From assembly GCA_947259315.1 (NCBI GenBank), contig CAMYLR010000006.1, positions 9,655-73,654 on the forward strand: a DNA stretch of 64,000 bases, read 5' to 3'. The first letter of the stretch is position 1; each line of letters opens with the position of its first letter. This DNA is from an uncultured Gemmatimonadales bacterium (GTDB lineage: Bacteria > Gemmatimonadota > Gemmatimonadetes > JACCXV01 > JAHWKZ01). The notes beneath the pieces were generated by a model. It made no database searches and was not told the DNA's origin. It worked only from the letters and a program-made list of their open reading frames with translations. Positions 9,011 to 17,386 of this stretch are shown here, in pieces. Made by a program: the position numbers and the translations under genes.

Positions 9011-10770
9011 GAACCTTCGCCTGCTGTCGCCGTCGCCGATTCAAAACGGTCTGCGAACCGGGCTTCGATCACCGCCCGCGCGGAAGCGGAGGTCGCCATA
9101 GCCACCGCCTCACTCGCGGCCTCTCGAGCTTCGTCGATTGTGATCCGACTGAGCACTTGCTTGATGCGCGGAATCCGAGCTGGCACCATGCTGAATCGAG
9201 TGACCCCCAACCCCATCAAGAGAACGGCGGCGCGCGAGTTGCCCGCCATCTCCCCGCACACGGTTACCTCGATCGCTGCTCTCTCCCCGGCCTCGCACAC
9301 ATCCCGAATGAGTCTCAAAACCGCTGGGTGAAAAGGTTGAAACAAGTGAGCGATCCGACGGTTTCCCCGATCGACAGCCAACGTGTATTGAACGAGATCG
9401 TTCGTTCCTAGGGATAGGAAATCGAAGCGTGTCGCCAGTTCGTTAGCCATCAGCGCCGCCCCCGGCGTTTCGATCAACGCTCCCAAAGCACATTCCTGCG
9501 CACACTCGACACCCTCTTCGTCCAGCGAGCGTTGCACGGCTTCGACGTGCGCGATCGCGACATCGGCCTCGTCGATCGTGGCAACCATCGGCAACATGAT
9601 CGACACTGGCCCATGCGCCCCCGCCCGGAGGATTGCGCGCAGCTGGGCCCGGAAGACCTCCGGCCGATCGAGGCAGTATCGAATGGCGCGCCAGCCGAGA
9701 AACGGATTGTCTTCGGGCTCCATACCGGCGAGCAGCTTGTCGCCTCCGAGGTCGACGGTCCGAATCGTGACCGAGCGACCGCCCATCCGGTCGACGAGCT
9801 TGCGATAGACCGCATACTGGTCCTCTTCGGTTGCCTCACCACCGCTTTGCAGAAACAAGTACTCGGTTCGATAGAGCCCAACACCCTCGCACCCAAACGC
9901 CAGCGCGGAATCGACCTCGCGCGCAAACTCGAGGTTGGCTTGGAACGTCAGAGACTGGCCATCCGCCGACAGGCTGGGAGCGCCCGCCATTGTCATTAAC
10001 TCCGCCCGTCGCTGCGCTATCGTATCACGCACCCGTTCGTAGCGATCGACCGTTTCCTCTGCGGGATCGCTGATCAGTACCCCCTCTCGGCCGTCCAAGA
10101 GGGCGGGTCCGCCGTGCTGTAGCTCGGCGAGTACCGGACCCAAACCGACTACCGCAGGGATTTCCAACGCGCGAGCCAAGATCGCCGTATGACTGTGTGG
10201 TGCACCGACTTCGGTCGCAATGCCCAAGATCTTATCGCGGTCGAGCTCGGCTGTGATCGTTGCTGGGAGGTCGTGGGCCACTACGATCGCGTTGTCGATC
10301 AAGTCGCCAAACGCCGGTTCGCGCTCTCCAAGCAGCGCGCGCACAACACGGTGCTCCACGTCGCGGATATCCTTGGCTCGCTCGCGCAAATACGGGTCCT
10401 CGCTCTGGTCTAACCGACGTATGGCTTCAAGAACCCGCGAATGAAAAGCGTACTCCGCGTTTTCAGCTGCCCCGCGAATCTGCTCGCGAACGCTATCTAG
10501 GAATTCGTTGTCCTCGACGATGAGCAGGTGCGAATCGAAAATCGTGGCTTCGTCTTTTTTCCCAGCCGAGACAAGCGCTTGTTGTACCCGCTCTATATCA
10601 GCCTGAGTCTTCGCAAGCGCGGCCTCCAGACGTTCGACCTCGCTATCGACATTTGACGCATCGATTGAGTAGCGCGGAACGCGCAGCGCGTCAGGCGTGA
10701 TCAGATAGGTGGGGCCAAACGCCACCCCAACAGAGACTGGTACGCCGCCATGGATCTTCTCGACAGGCAT
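9007..10770 (-). CDS. ptsI: PTS enzyme I (phosphoenolpyruvate-protein phosphotransferase)
   Basis: 587 residues, normal EI length. The HPr-binding N-domain carries the phospho-His motif GAPHSHTAILAR (His194). The PEP-binding barrel has GVGLYRTEYLFL, GWRAIRYCLDRPEVF, MLPMVATIDEADV and FLSLGTNDLVQYTLAVDR, and the C-terminal Cys of VTVCGEMAGN. It transfers phosphate from PEP to HPr in the cytoplasm. It starts nine bases after ptsH and overlaps the isomerase gene. The active-site segment has His before Ser-His where many EIs have Thr-(Ser/Cys)-His. Confidence 0.96.
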   Translation of the reverse strand: MPVEKIHGGVPVSVGVAFGPTYLITPDALRVPRYSIDASNVDSEVERLEAALAKTQADIERVQQALVSAGKKDEATIFDSHLLIVEDNEFLDSVREQIRGAAENAEYAFHSRVLEAIRRLDQSEDPYLRERAKDIRDVEHRVVRALLGEREPAFGDLIDNAIVVAHDLPATITAELDRDKILGIATEVGAPHSHTAILARALEIPAVVGLGPVLAELQHGGPALLDGREGVLISDPAEETVDRYERVRDTIAQRRAELMTMAGAPSLSADGQSLTFQANLEFAREVDSALAFGCEGVGLYRTEYLFLQSGGEATEEDQYAVYRKLVDRMGGRSVTIRTVDLGGDKLLAGMEPEDNPFLGWRAIRYCLDRPEVFRAQLRAILRAGAHGPVSIMLPMVATIDEADVAIAHVEAVQRSLDEEGVECAQECALGALIETPGAALMANELATRFDFLSLGTNDLVQYTLAVDRGNRRIAHLFQPFHPAVLRLIRDVCEAGERAAIEVTVCGEMAGNSRAAVLLMGLGVTRFSMVPARIPRIKQVLSRITIDEAREAASEAVAMATSASARAVIEARFADRFESATATAGEGS

Positions 10771-10779
10771 AGGCGAAAC

Positions 10780-11100
10780 TCAGGTGCCGGACGATGGACC
10801 GGCGTCAACCGGCTGGCCGTCCTCATCCTCGTCAAACTGTCGCTCGATGAGCGCTACCAGGTCACGAACAGCCTCGCGTGCATCGGTGCCGACAGCACGA
10901 ATCTGGACTCGAGCACCGCGCTCGGCCGCCAGCATCATGACCCCCATAATGCTCTTTCCGTTTACTTCAACACCATTCTTGCTGAGAAAGATATCAGATC
11001 CGAAGCTGTTCGAGAGGCGGACGAGTTGCGCGGCGGGTCGCGCGTGCAGCCCAAGCCGGTTTCGGATCTTGACCTCGGCCTCGTGTGCTTCACTCGTCAC
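10780..11100 (-). CDS. ptsH: HPr phosphocarrier protein with acidic C-terminal tail
   Basis: 106 residues from a GTG that overlaps the IID stop as GTGA; the longer frame upstream is antisense-like and unsupported. The active site is NRLGLHARPAAQ (His19). The regulatory site is NGKSIMGVMMLAAERG, with Ser50 equivalent to Ser46 of Gram-positive HPr, the HPrK target. HPr is usually about 88 residues. Here an extra tail, DEDEDGQPVDAGPSSGT, follows. Since hprK is in the same operon, both His and Ser phosphorylation are likely. Confidence 0.95.
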   Translation of the reverse strand: MTSEAHEAEVKIRNRLGLHARPAAQLVRLSNSFGSDIFLSKNGVEVNGKSIMGVMMLAAERGARVQIRAVGTDAREAVRDLVALIERQFDEDEDGQPVDAGPSSGT

Positions 11101-11918
11101 GGTAGAACCCCCGCGGAAACTCGGACCACTACGCTGAGCAGGATCACGACGACCAGGAAGGCCACCGAAGGCGAGAGCCAGCGGCCCCTGCTGCCACGCC
11201 GCCAGCCCGCCAGCCATAGGAAAGCTGTAACAATTAAAAATACCGAGATGCCCTCTGTGCCGCCACCGCGCAACGCCCATAAGGCGCCGCCCGCGACCGC
11301 TCCACAGGCGAATGCGCCGACGGTCTTCGTTATCCCGCTAACTCGGTTCCAGAACGGGTCCTGGAGGACTCTGGCGATGCCCGCGCCGCTGGCGAAACCG
11401 GCGCGTACACCACGCCACCGAACCGATTGCGCAAACGTGTTATACGCGAGCCAGTAGCAGAGCGCGGCGATCGGCGAACCGGTCACCAGCGCAGCCGCCG
11501 CGCCAATTAACCCAAGCATCGGTCGCCACGCAGCCCAGAACAAGTCGTCTCCGAGCGCACCCAAACTGCTGCGTACCGGCTTTATCAGCCTGGAGAGCCG
11601 CTGATCCGCGCCCGCCGATCCGCGTGCGACCTCCTGTTCGAGGCGAAGCGCGAACCCGATCCCGATCGTCGCCAGGTAGGGGTTGCTATTGAACGTTTCG
11701 AGGTGTGCCAAGAGCCGCTCATTACGAACGCTTGGATCCGGGTAAAGCCGATCGAGTCCGGGGGCGATTGCCCAAGCGAACCCCACCCCTTGCAAGGTCT
11801 CGTAGTTCCAGACCGCTTGTAGACACGTCGCACGACGAGCGATCCGACGCCGCTCTGCGGCGAGCGGACGATGAAGCCAGCTCAAGTCTTCAACCCACGA
11901 GACCGAAAGCGGCCACAA
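11097..11918 (-). CDS. PTS mannose/sorbose-family IID component
   Basis: Up to 273 residues. IID signatures are ATCLQAVWNYETLQGVGF near the N-terminus, FNSNPYLATIGIGFALRLE, and the central LGALGDDLFWAAWRPMLG. C-terminal hydrophobic segments follow. With IIC it forms the membrane sugar channel. The first possible start is TTG at 11918, overlapping IIC by 29 bases; TTG at 11885, five bases after the IIC stop codon, is an alternative and leaves the domain intact. The stop overlaps ptsH as GTGA. Confidence 0.9.
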   Translation of the reverse strand: MWPLSVSWVEDLSWLHRPLAAERRRIARRATCLQAVWNYETLQGVGFAWAIAPGLDRLYPDPSVRNERLLAHLETFNSNPYLATIGIGFALRLEQEVARGSAGADQRLSRLIKPVRSSLGALGDDLFWAAWRPMLGLIGAAAALVTGSPIAALCYWLAYNTFAQSVRWRGVRAGFASGAGIARVLQDPFWNRVSGITKTVGAFACGAVAGGALWALRGGGTEGISVFLIVTAFLWLAGWRRGSRGRWLSPSVAFLVVVILLSVVVRVSAGVLP

Positions 11919-12573
11919 CCAACACCAGCCCGGCTCCCCAGGCGGTTAAACGCCACCGGCCATCGACAAAGAGTCGCGTCCCGTTGACAACCAGGGCTGC
12001 AGCAGCCGCCAACACGACGATCGTCATGGGCAGCGGTCCGCTCCACGGAGTGGAAACGACCAACGCAAGGCCGCCCAGTCCGACGGTCAGAGCCGCAACC
12101 GAAACGACGACCCCCAAACCTACGCCGCGCAACAACGAAACCGCGATCGCGCGACCGGGGGCCGACAGATCCCCTGCGGTTACTCGTTCCCGCACGCGCA
12201 CCGCCAAATGACCGTTCCAGCGCCGCAGGACAAGCCCAGCGTGGTCGCCGACAGCACCCGTGACAAGCGCCACAGCTACCGCCCAGCCGGCTGGCGGCGG
12301 GACACCCGCTGGTGCCGAGAGCGCAACAGCACTACCGGCCAGCGTCGCCAAACCCGCATCCGGGTACCGCGCCACGCCGATCGGCAGCACTCCCAAGTAG
12401 ATCGCTTCGAATACTGCACCCCAAAGCGCACCATCGGTGGGTCTGCCAAGCACGAGGCCGACTACAGCTCCAACTACCAGAGGGCGCGACAGCATGCTCT
12501 GAAGAAGCGGCCACTGGTCCAGAAACACGACCCCACCGAAGACCGCTAGCAGCGCCGCTTGATCCAGGCTCAC
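11890..12573 (-). CDS. PTS mannose/sorbose-family IIC component
   Basis: 227 residues, strongly hydrophobic, matching the EIIC-Man/Sor fold: FLDQWPLLQSMLSRPLVVG, LGRPTDGALWGAVFEAIYLG and LPIGVARYPDAGLATLAGS. It starts with GTG overlapping the IIB stop as GTGA. It is slightly short against ~260 residues in E. coli ManY. Together with IID it should carry the sugar across the inner membrane. The substrate cannot be deduced. Confidence 0.9.
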   Translation of the reverse strand: MSLDQAALLAVFGGVVFLDQWPLLQSMLSRPLVVGAVVGLVLGRPTDGALWGAVFEAIYLGVLPIGVARYPDAGLATLAGSAVALSAPAGVPPPAGWAVAVALVTGAVGDHAGLVLRRWNGHLAVRVRERVTAGDLSAPGRAIAVSLLRGVGLGVVVSVAALTVGLGGLALVVSTPWSGPLPMTIVVLAAAAALVVNGTRLFVDGRWRLTAWGAGLVLVVAAFGLVG

Positions 12574-13046
12574 CCTACGCGCTCACGAAGCCTAACGGGT
12601 GCCGTGGTCGGCAAATCCTGCGCGACAACACGGACCCCCAGCGCTTCCAGCTCTTGCACCCGTTGCTTGTCGTCAGCACCAAACCACACGTATGGCAATA
12701 ACCGAGTCCGCCCTTCGCTGGCGTACAAACCCCCGACGTTGACCTCTGTGATCGGAACACCACCCCTCGCCAGTCCCATCATCGTCTCCAGGTCTTCCGT
12801 CAACAAGATGACGCTCTCGTTTGAGCCGAGCACCGCCGGTAACCCCTTGATCGCTTCATCGAGACTCCAAAAAACAGCCTCGATCGAGGCTGGAAGTCCG
12901 GTTCGATAGATGTCCTGCTCTACCGGCTCGCGGGAGACGCTGTCCGATACGACGATGATTCGATTCGGGTTGAGTCTACGACCCCATCCGACGACGACCT
13001 GCCCGTGAATCAGCCGCTCGTCGACCCGGAATAACACCTTGCTCAC
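12570..13046 (-). CDS. PTS mannose/sorbose-family IIB component
   Basis: 158 residues with the IIB-Man signature VLFRVDERLIHGQVVVGWG; His14 is the expected phosphorylation site. Later segments, IIVVSDSVSREPVEQDIY and GVPITEVNVGGLYA, also fit the family. The GTG start overlaps the IIA stop (GTGA) and its stop overlaps IIC (GTGA). It passes phosphate from IIA to the incoming sugar at the cytoplasmic face. Confidence 0.94.
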   Translation of the reverse strand: MSKVLFRVDERLIHGQVVVGWGRRLNPNRIIVVSDSVSREPVEQDIYRTGLPASIEAVFWSLDEAIKGLPAVLGSNESVILLTEDLETMMGLARGGVPITEVNVGGLYASEGRTRLLPYVWFGADDKQRVQELEALGVRVVAQDLPTTAPVRLRERVG

Positions 13047-13429
13047 GAGTGAACTCCTAGGGCACCACGACTCTTTTTTAACAGCGCCTCGCAGAACTCG
13101 TCAAAGGGCAGATCTTGCAGAAACACGAACTCGATCAACAAGGGTAGGTTGACCCCGTAGAACACGGCCCGCACCGCGCCGCTTGTCAGCAACCGCCGGC
13201 ATGCCTGACAACAAGAACCACCGTCGAGATCACTGAACAGAATCGCTTCCCGACCGGACCCGCGCTCGGCGACCAACGACTCGATATCGGCCATCAACGA
13301 TTCAGCGTCCAGATCGTCGTTTGATACTGCCCACAAGTTGTCTTGCGATCCCGCTACACGCGTCAGTGCCGAGATCAACCCCTCCCCGAGGCGACCGTGA
13401 GCGACGACCACCCCGCAGCGACCGGTCAC
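13043..13429 (-). CDS. PTS mannose-family IIA component
   Basis: 128 residues. The N-terminus GVVVAHGRLGEGLISAL carries the phosphoryl-accepting His11. The segment AILFSDLDGGSCCQACRRLL matches the DxxGG region of EIIA-Man, and GVNLPLLIEF the later conserved NLPML-like motif. It is a free-standing IIA domain, not fused to IIB. The GTG start overlaps hprK as GTGA. In many Proteobacteria an orphan IIA-Man next to hprK is regulatory only; here IIB, IIC and IID follow directly, so transport is likely. Confidence 0.93.
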   Translation of the reverse strand: MTGRCGVVVAHGRLGEGLISALTRVAGSQDNLWAVSNDDLDAESLMADIESLVAERGSGREAILFSDLDGGSCCQACRRLLTSGAVRAVFYGVNLPLLIEFVFLQDLPFDEFCEALLKKSRGALGVHS

Positions 13430-14394
13430 TCGTAATCCTCCTCCAGATACGTCTCGGTCTGCGCCTTGGTGCGCATGCGTTCGATCAATCGCTGGTTGAA
13501 GTGCTCGGCTGCGTGACGCCCGGCGAACTTCTGCAGGTGATTCATCGATACGACTTCCGCGATGACCGTGATGTTCTTCCCTGGGTTCAGAGGCACCCGG
13601 ACGAGCGGGATCTCGACACCTAGAATCTCGGTTGGCTCCTCCTCCAGGCCAACGCGTTCGACGTTGGTCGCCTCATCCCAATCCTCGAGCTGAACGACTA
13701 CTTCGATCCGCTTCTGGAGGCGAACGGCGCGGATACCAAACAGCGATTGAATGTCGATGATCCCTACCCCTCGAATCTCCATGTGAAAACCCAACACTTC
13801 GCTCCCCTTGCCGATGAGAACGTCACCGGACCTGCGGGTCACGTGAACCTGATCATCGGCCACCAGACGGTGACCGCGTTCCACCAGATCGAGCACGCAT
13901 TCGGACTTGCCGATCCCGCTTCGACCAACGAAGAGCAACCCCACGCCGTAGACGTCCGCCAATGAGCCGTGGATGTAGGTGCTGGGCGCAAAGTGCGCCT
14001 CCAGAAACGGCTTTATCGTCGAGTAGAACTCGCCCGTCTTGAGGGTCGTCGAAACAACCGGAATACCGCGCCCATTGGCAGCCGAGATCAATCCCGACGG
14101 CGGCTCTAGACCCTTGGTCAGAATGATCACCGGGACGTTGAGACCCAGCAACCGGAGGATCGCCTCCCTCCGCTCGTCTTCGGATCGCGATGTCAGGTAG
14201 GCGATCTCCGTCTCGCCCAGAATCTGGAGACGGGTGCTCGCGAAGCGCTGGTCAAACCCCGCCAGGACCAAGCCGGGGCTGCCAACCTCGCTGGAGCTGA
14301 TCTCACTCTCGGTGGTGGCTTGATCGGTAAGGAGCTTGAGACCGAGCGGTCCGGCCCTCTTGGCCAGCAACTCCTCAACCGTCAGCCGGGCCAT
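13426..14394 (-). CDS. hprK: HPr kinase/phosphorylase
   Basis: 322 residues, full length. The N-terminal domain runs to ~130. The catalytic domain has the loop STYIHGSLADVYGVG, Walker A GRSGIGKS (157-164), VADDQVHVTR and the HprK signature GVGIIDIQSLFGIRAVR. It phosphorylates HPr on Ser and removes that phosphate again, linking PTS flux to cell energy state. Ser50 in the HPr of the same operon is the expected substrate. It lies five bases after hpf and overlaps IIA. Confidence 0.95.
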   Translation of the reverse strand: MARLTVEELLAKRAGPLGLKLLTDQATTESEISSSEVGSPGLVLAGFDQRFASTRLQILGETEIAYLTSRSEDERREAILRLLGLNVPVIILTKGLEPPSGLISAANGRGIPVVSTTLKTGEFYSTIKPFLEAHFAPSTYIHGSLADVYGVGLLFVGRSGIGKSECVLDLVERGHRLVADDQVHVTRRSGDVLIGKGSEVLGFHMEIRGVGIIDIQSLFGIRAVRLQKRIEVVVQLEDWDEATNVERVGLEEEPTEILGVEIPLVRVPLNPGKNITVIAEVVSMNHLQKFAGRHAAEHFNQRLIERMRTKAQTETYLEEDYE

Positions 14395-14399
14395 GGCGG

Positions 14400-14939
14400 C
14401 TAGTGCTCCTCGACCTCGAAAGCTTCGGCTTCTACCACGCTCACGGAACCCTCACCATCGCGGCGAGCGATCTTCACGGCTCCATCCTGGGCGTCGACAA
14501 AGACGAGCACTTCTTCGCCCGACGTCTCGAGTCGAGCGATCGCCTCGCGGCTCGAGATCCGATCCCAGTCTAGGGGGGCCACGTTGGGATCGTGCGCGAC
14601 GTCTCCCTCCATCTGGTCTCGAAAAAGTTGCTCACGCTCAACACGCGTGAGCGATCGTCGCGTCAGTTTCGATTTATGTCGCTTGAGCTGTCGGCGCAGC
14701 TTGCCAATCGTTCCATCGATCGCCGTTCGCCAGTCGGCGGCCTCGGTTCTTGCAAAATGGGTATCGTTCGAAGTGCGAAGCCGGACCTCGGCTATATGTC
14801 GATGATTCTCCTGGTCAAGAACGATGTCCGCCTCGACCAATCTGTCGAAGTACTTTGACAATCCGGCGACCCCGTCCTCGGTATGAGCCCGAAGTGGATC
14901 GGGTACGTCGCCGTGACGAACGCTGAGTGTGACCTTCAT
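14400..14939 (-). CDS. hpf: Ribosome hibernation-promoting factor, long form
   Basis: 179 residues. The N-terminal S30AE domain (about 1-100) has VRHGDVPDPLRAHTEDGV, DIVLDQENHRHIAEVRL and GTIGKLRRQLKRHKSKL. A linker and a C-terminal domain (DWDRISSREAIARLETSG, EVLVFVDAQDGAVKIARR) follow, as in long HPF that makes 100S dimers. AAGGAGCG precedes the ATG. It follows rpoN as in E. coli, and hprK follows five bases later. Confidence 0.92.
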   Translation of the reverse strand: MKVTLSVRHGDVPDPLRAHTEDGVAGLSKYFDRLVEADIVLDQENHRHIAEVRLRTSNDTHFARTEAADWRTAIDGTIGKLRRQLKRHKSKLTRRSLTRVEREQLFRDQMEGDVAHDPNVAPLDWDRISSREAIARLETSGEEVLVFVDAQDGAVKIARRDGEGSVSVVEAEAFEVEEH

Positions 14940-15001
14940 TTAGAGGCGCTCCTTCCCCTAGAAAGATCGCGCGATCGGTGGGCGAAGATTTTATCGGTGC
15001 G

Positions 15002-15007
15002 ATTATA
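15002..15007 (-). promoter_or_regulatory. Possible -10 element (TATAAT) of hpf inside the rpoN stop
   Basis: The minus strand reads TATAAT across the last rpoN codon and its TAA stop, 63 bases before the hpf ATG. The matching -35 is poor (TTCCTC at a 17-base spacing). It could give hpf-PTS transcription independent of rpoN, but one perfect hexamer is weak evidence. Confidence 0.3.
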
Positions 15008-16397
15008 CGCGTTTGCGATACCGTGAGGAAAGGATCCCGAGCTGATCGCGGTACTTCTGAACCGTGCGACGGGCGATGTTGACGCCCTCGCCATGGAGTA
15101 GCTCGACGATCTGCTGATCGGTCAATGGCTTGCGCGGGTCCTCCTCGTGGATCATCTCCGAGATTCGGGCTTTCACGCCTCGCGCCGAGACGCTCTCACC
15201 CTCCTCGGTCGAAAGCCCGCTCGAAAAAAAGAACTTCAACCGGAATACGCCGCGTGGTGACTGCACGAATTTCTCATTTGTCACCCGACTTACGGTCGAC
15301 TCATGCATGCCGATCTCGTCAGCTACTTCCTTCAGGGTCAGCGGCCTGAGGAACCGAATGCCCCCGTCAAAGAACTCTCGCTGACGATCGAGGATCACGT
15401 ACATGACCTTGAGCATCGTCTGACGACGTTGCTCGATCGCCTGAATGATCCAGTTGGCACTATTGAGCTTGCTTTGAGCGAATTCCTTCGCGCGGCCCTT
15501 GAACTCACCATTTCGAGCTAACTGTTGGTAGGTGTTGCTTATCCTGAGCCGCGGAAGATTCCCATCGTTCAGAGTTACAACAAACTCGCCATCCACTTCT
15601 TCGACCACGATGTCGGGAGTAACGTAGTTGGGTGGTAGATCGACATACTTCCGACCTGGCTTTGGGTTCAGCATCGCGATCTCGTCCGCCGCGTCCTGCA
15701 CCTCAACCGGTGTAATGCCCATAGCGCGCGCAATGTCGTGGTACTTGTGCGTGGACAACTCCTCGAAGTACAAGTCCACTATGCGGTAGGCGAGGCTGTC
15801 GGTGCCCATGCGCTCTGCGATCTGCAACAACAGGCACTCTCGCAGGTCGCGCGCAGCCACCCCGGTCGGGTCGAAACTCTGTACTCTCTTTAGCGCGCGC
15901 TCTACCTGGTCCGTTGGCACGGAGATGGACTCAGCGATGTCTTCGAGCGGACAGGTTAGGAAACCATCCTCGTTGATGTTGCCAATAATCTCCTCCGCGA
16001 TCTGCACCTCTCCATCAGCGTAGCCGTTGCTCTGATGGAGCTGCTGAAGGAGGTGGCTCCATAAATCGACACTGGTTTGCGGAACACGCTCGTACGATTC
16101 GATGTCTTCATGATTTGAGCCGCTGCGGTAACCGGAATCGAAACCGTCGAGCAGCACCTCTTCCCAATCGATCTCGTCTTCTTCCTCTTCTTCCGGTTCT
16201 TCGGCTTCTTCTTCCTGATCAGCGAACTCTTCCTCGGGCTCACTCATCTCGAGGAATGGATTGGCTGTCAGTTCTTGTTTGAGGTGCTGTTCGAGCTCGA
16301 GGAGGGGCAGATACAACAAATCCATCGCCTGATACAGGCGTGGATTCATTCTCATCTCTTGCTTCTGGCTTATGGCCAGCTGTTGTTTCAGTGCCAT
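15003..16397 (-). CDS. rpoN: RNA polymerase sigma-54 factor
   Basis: 464 residues. Region I is Gln/Leu-rich (LAISQKQEMRMNPRLYQAM, LLELEQHLKQELTANPFLE). An acidic linker (EEEFADQEEEAEEPEEEEE) follows, then the core-binding domain, an HTH (LKEVADEIGMHESTVSRVT) and the RpoN box ARRTVQKYRDQLGI near the end. It directs RNA polymerase to -24/-12 promoters and needs AAA+ activators such as the NtrC-type regulator at 37.5 kb. Upstream are both a sigma-70-like and a sigma-54-like promoter. The order lptA-lptB-rpoN-hpf matches E. coli. Confidence 0.97.
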   Translation of the reverse strand: MALKQQLAISQKQEMRMNPRLYQAMDLLYLPLLELEQHLKQELTANPFLEMSEPEEEFADQEEEAEEPEEEEEDEIDWEEVLLDGFDSGYRSGSNHEDIESYERVPQTSVDLWSHLLQQLHQSNGYADGEVQIAEEIIGNINEDGFLTCPLEDIAESISVPTDQVERALKRVQSFDPTGVAARDLRECLLLQIAERMGTDSLAYRIVDLYFEELSTHKYHDIARAMGITPVEVQDAADEIAMLNPKPGRKYVDLPPNYVTPDIVVEEVDGEFVVTLNDGNLPRLRISNTYQQLARNGEFKGRAKEFAQSKLNSANWIIQAIEQRRQTMLKVMYVILDRQREFFDGGIRFLRPLTLKEVADEIGMHESTVSRVTNEKFVQSPRGVFRLKFFFSSGLSTEEGESVSARGVKARISEMIHEEDPRKPLTDQQIVELLHGEGVNIARRTVQKYRDQLGILSSRYRKRV

Positions 16398-16460
16398 CTA
16401 CGCCCACGGGGTAGAGGTCAATGATCGATGGCGCACGAAACGAAAAGCGCATCCATCTGT

Positions 16461-16477
16461 TGCATGAACCGTGCCAA
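16461..16477 (-). promoter_or_regulatory. Predicted sigma-54 promoter of rpoN
   Basis: The minus strand reads TTGGCACGGTTCATGCA, one mismatch from YTGGCACGN4TTGCW. GG is at 16475-16474 and GC at 16463-16462, with ten bases between. The start would be near 16450, about 52 bases before the rpoN ATG. This implies autoregulation of rpoN. Confidence 0.6.
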
Positions 16478-16482
16478 GAACA

Positions 16483-16511
16483 ATTGTACCAGGACAGAAC
16501 TGCAAATACAA
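16483..16511 (-). promoter_or_regulatory. Predicted sigma-70 promoter of rpoN (extended -10)
   Basis: On the minus strand TTGTAT (16511-16506), a 17-base spacer and TACAAT (16488-16483). TGG directly before the -10 makes a TGn extended -10. The start would be near 16476, inside the -24 region of the predicted sigma-54 promoter, so the two holoenzymes could interfere with each other. Confidence 0.5.
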
Positions 16512-16570
16512 CCCGGGCCAGGGGTTTCGGCCCAGCGTGAAGGGGGTATGAGCGTCGAACCGCCGCCGGG

Positions 16571-17386
16571 CTAGAGCCGGAAATCCTCCCCCAGATAGAG
16601 GCGTCTCGCCTCGGGGTCGTTGATCAGCGTCTGAGCGTCACCGGACTTCAAGATTCGACCGTCATAGAGCAGGTATGCCCGGTCGGTGATCTCAAGTGTC
16701 TCACGGACGTTGTGATCGGTAATCAGGATCCCTAGTCCGCGGTCACGCAGCGTGGAGACGATCCCCTGGAGATCATCCACGGCGATCGGGTCGACACCGG
16801 CAAACGGCTCGTCTAACAACATGTATCGAGGTCGAGTGACCAGAGCGCGTGTGATCTCAAGCCTGCGACGCTCACCACCCGAGAGTGAGTAGGCGCGGGT
16901 TCCCCTGACCCGTCGCAAACCCAACTCATCGAGCAGAACTTCCAGCCGCTGGAGTTGCTCCTCACGAGAGAGATCACAGGTCTCGAGGATAGCCCGGATA
17001 TTCTCCTCGACTGTCAACTTTCGGAACACTGATGGCTCTTGCGACAGGTAGCCGATTCCTAGCCTCGCCCGCCGGAACATCGGCTTCTCGGTTATCTCCT
17101 CACCATCGAGGAAGATCCGGCCTTGGGAGTGTTTGATGAGCCCGACAATCATGTAGAAGGTGGTCGTCTTCCCAGCTCCGTTGGGCCCCAACAGACCGAC
17201 TACTTCGCCCGGGTGGACCGCGAGCGTGACGTCGTCCACCACCTTTCGCTTACCGTAGCGCTTTGAGAGGTTCTGGGCCTTGAGAAGTGAGTTGGCCCGA
17301 GGTTCGACGCTCGGCAGGACCGACACGCCTTCGCCCGGTGCCTGATCCGCGACATCAGATGTTCGTTCGCTCAACTGCGTCTCCAA
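16571..17386 (-). CDS. lptB: LPS export ABC transporter ATP-binding protein
   Basis: Up to 271 residues. The ABC domain starts near residue 37 ([17 protein letters not shown]). Motifs are Walker [15 protein letters not shown]-loop [11 protein letters not shown], signature [13 protein letters not shown], Walker [15 protein letters not shown] and H-loop [11 protein letters not shown]. LptB powers extraction of LPS from the inner membrane with LptFG (not in this window). The only start giving this length is TTG at 17386, overlapping lptA by 16 bases; GTG at about codon 21 would also keep the domain. The ~36-residue N-terminal extension is unusual for LptB. Confidence 0.93.
   Translation of the reverse strand: METQLSERTSDVADQAPGEGVSVLPSVEPRANSLLKAQNLSKRYGKRKVVDDVTLAVHPGEVVGLLGPNGAGKTTTFYMIVGLIKHSQGRIFLDGEEITEKPMFRRARLGIGYLSQEPSVFRKLTVEENIRAILETCDLSREEQLQRLEVLLDELGLRRVRGTRAYSLSGGERRRLEITRALVTRPRYMLLDEPFAGVDPIAVDDLQGIVSTLRDRGLGILITDHNVRETLEITDRAYLLYDGRILKSGDAQTLINDPEARRLYLGEDFRL

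Noticed and set aside
16515-16533. GGGCC/GGCCC hairpin after lptB as terminator
   Set aside because: Five base pairs with a nine-base loop and no clear T-run; it is more likely chance in GC-rich DNA.
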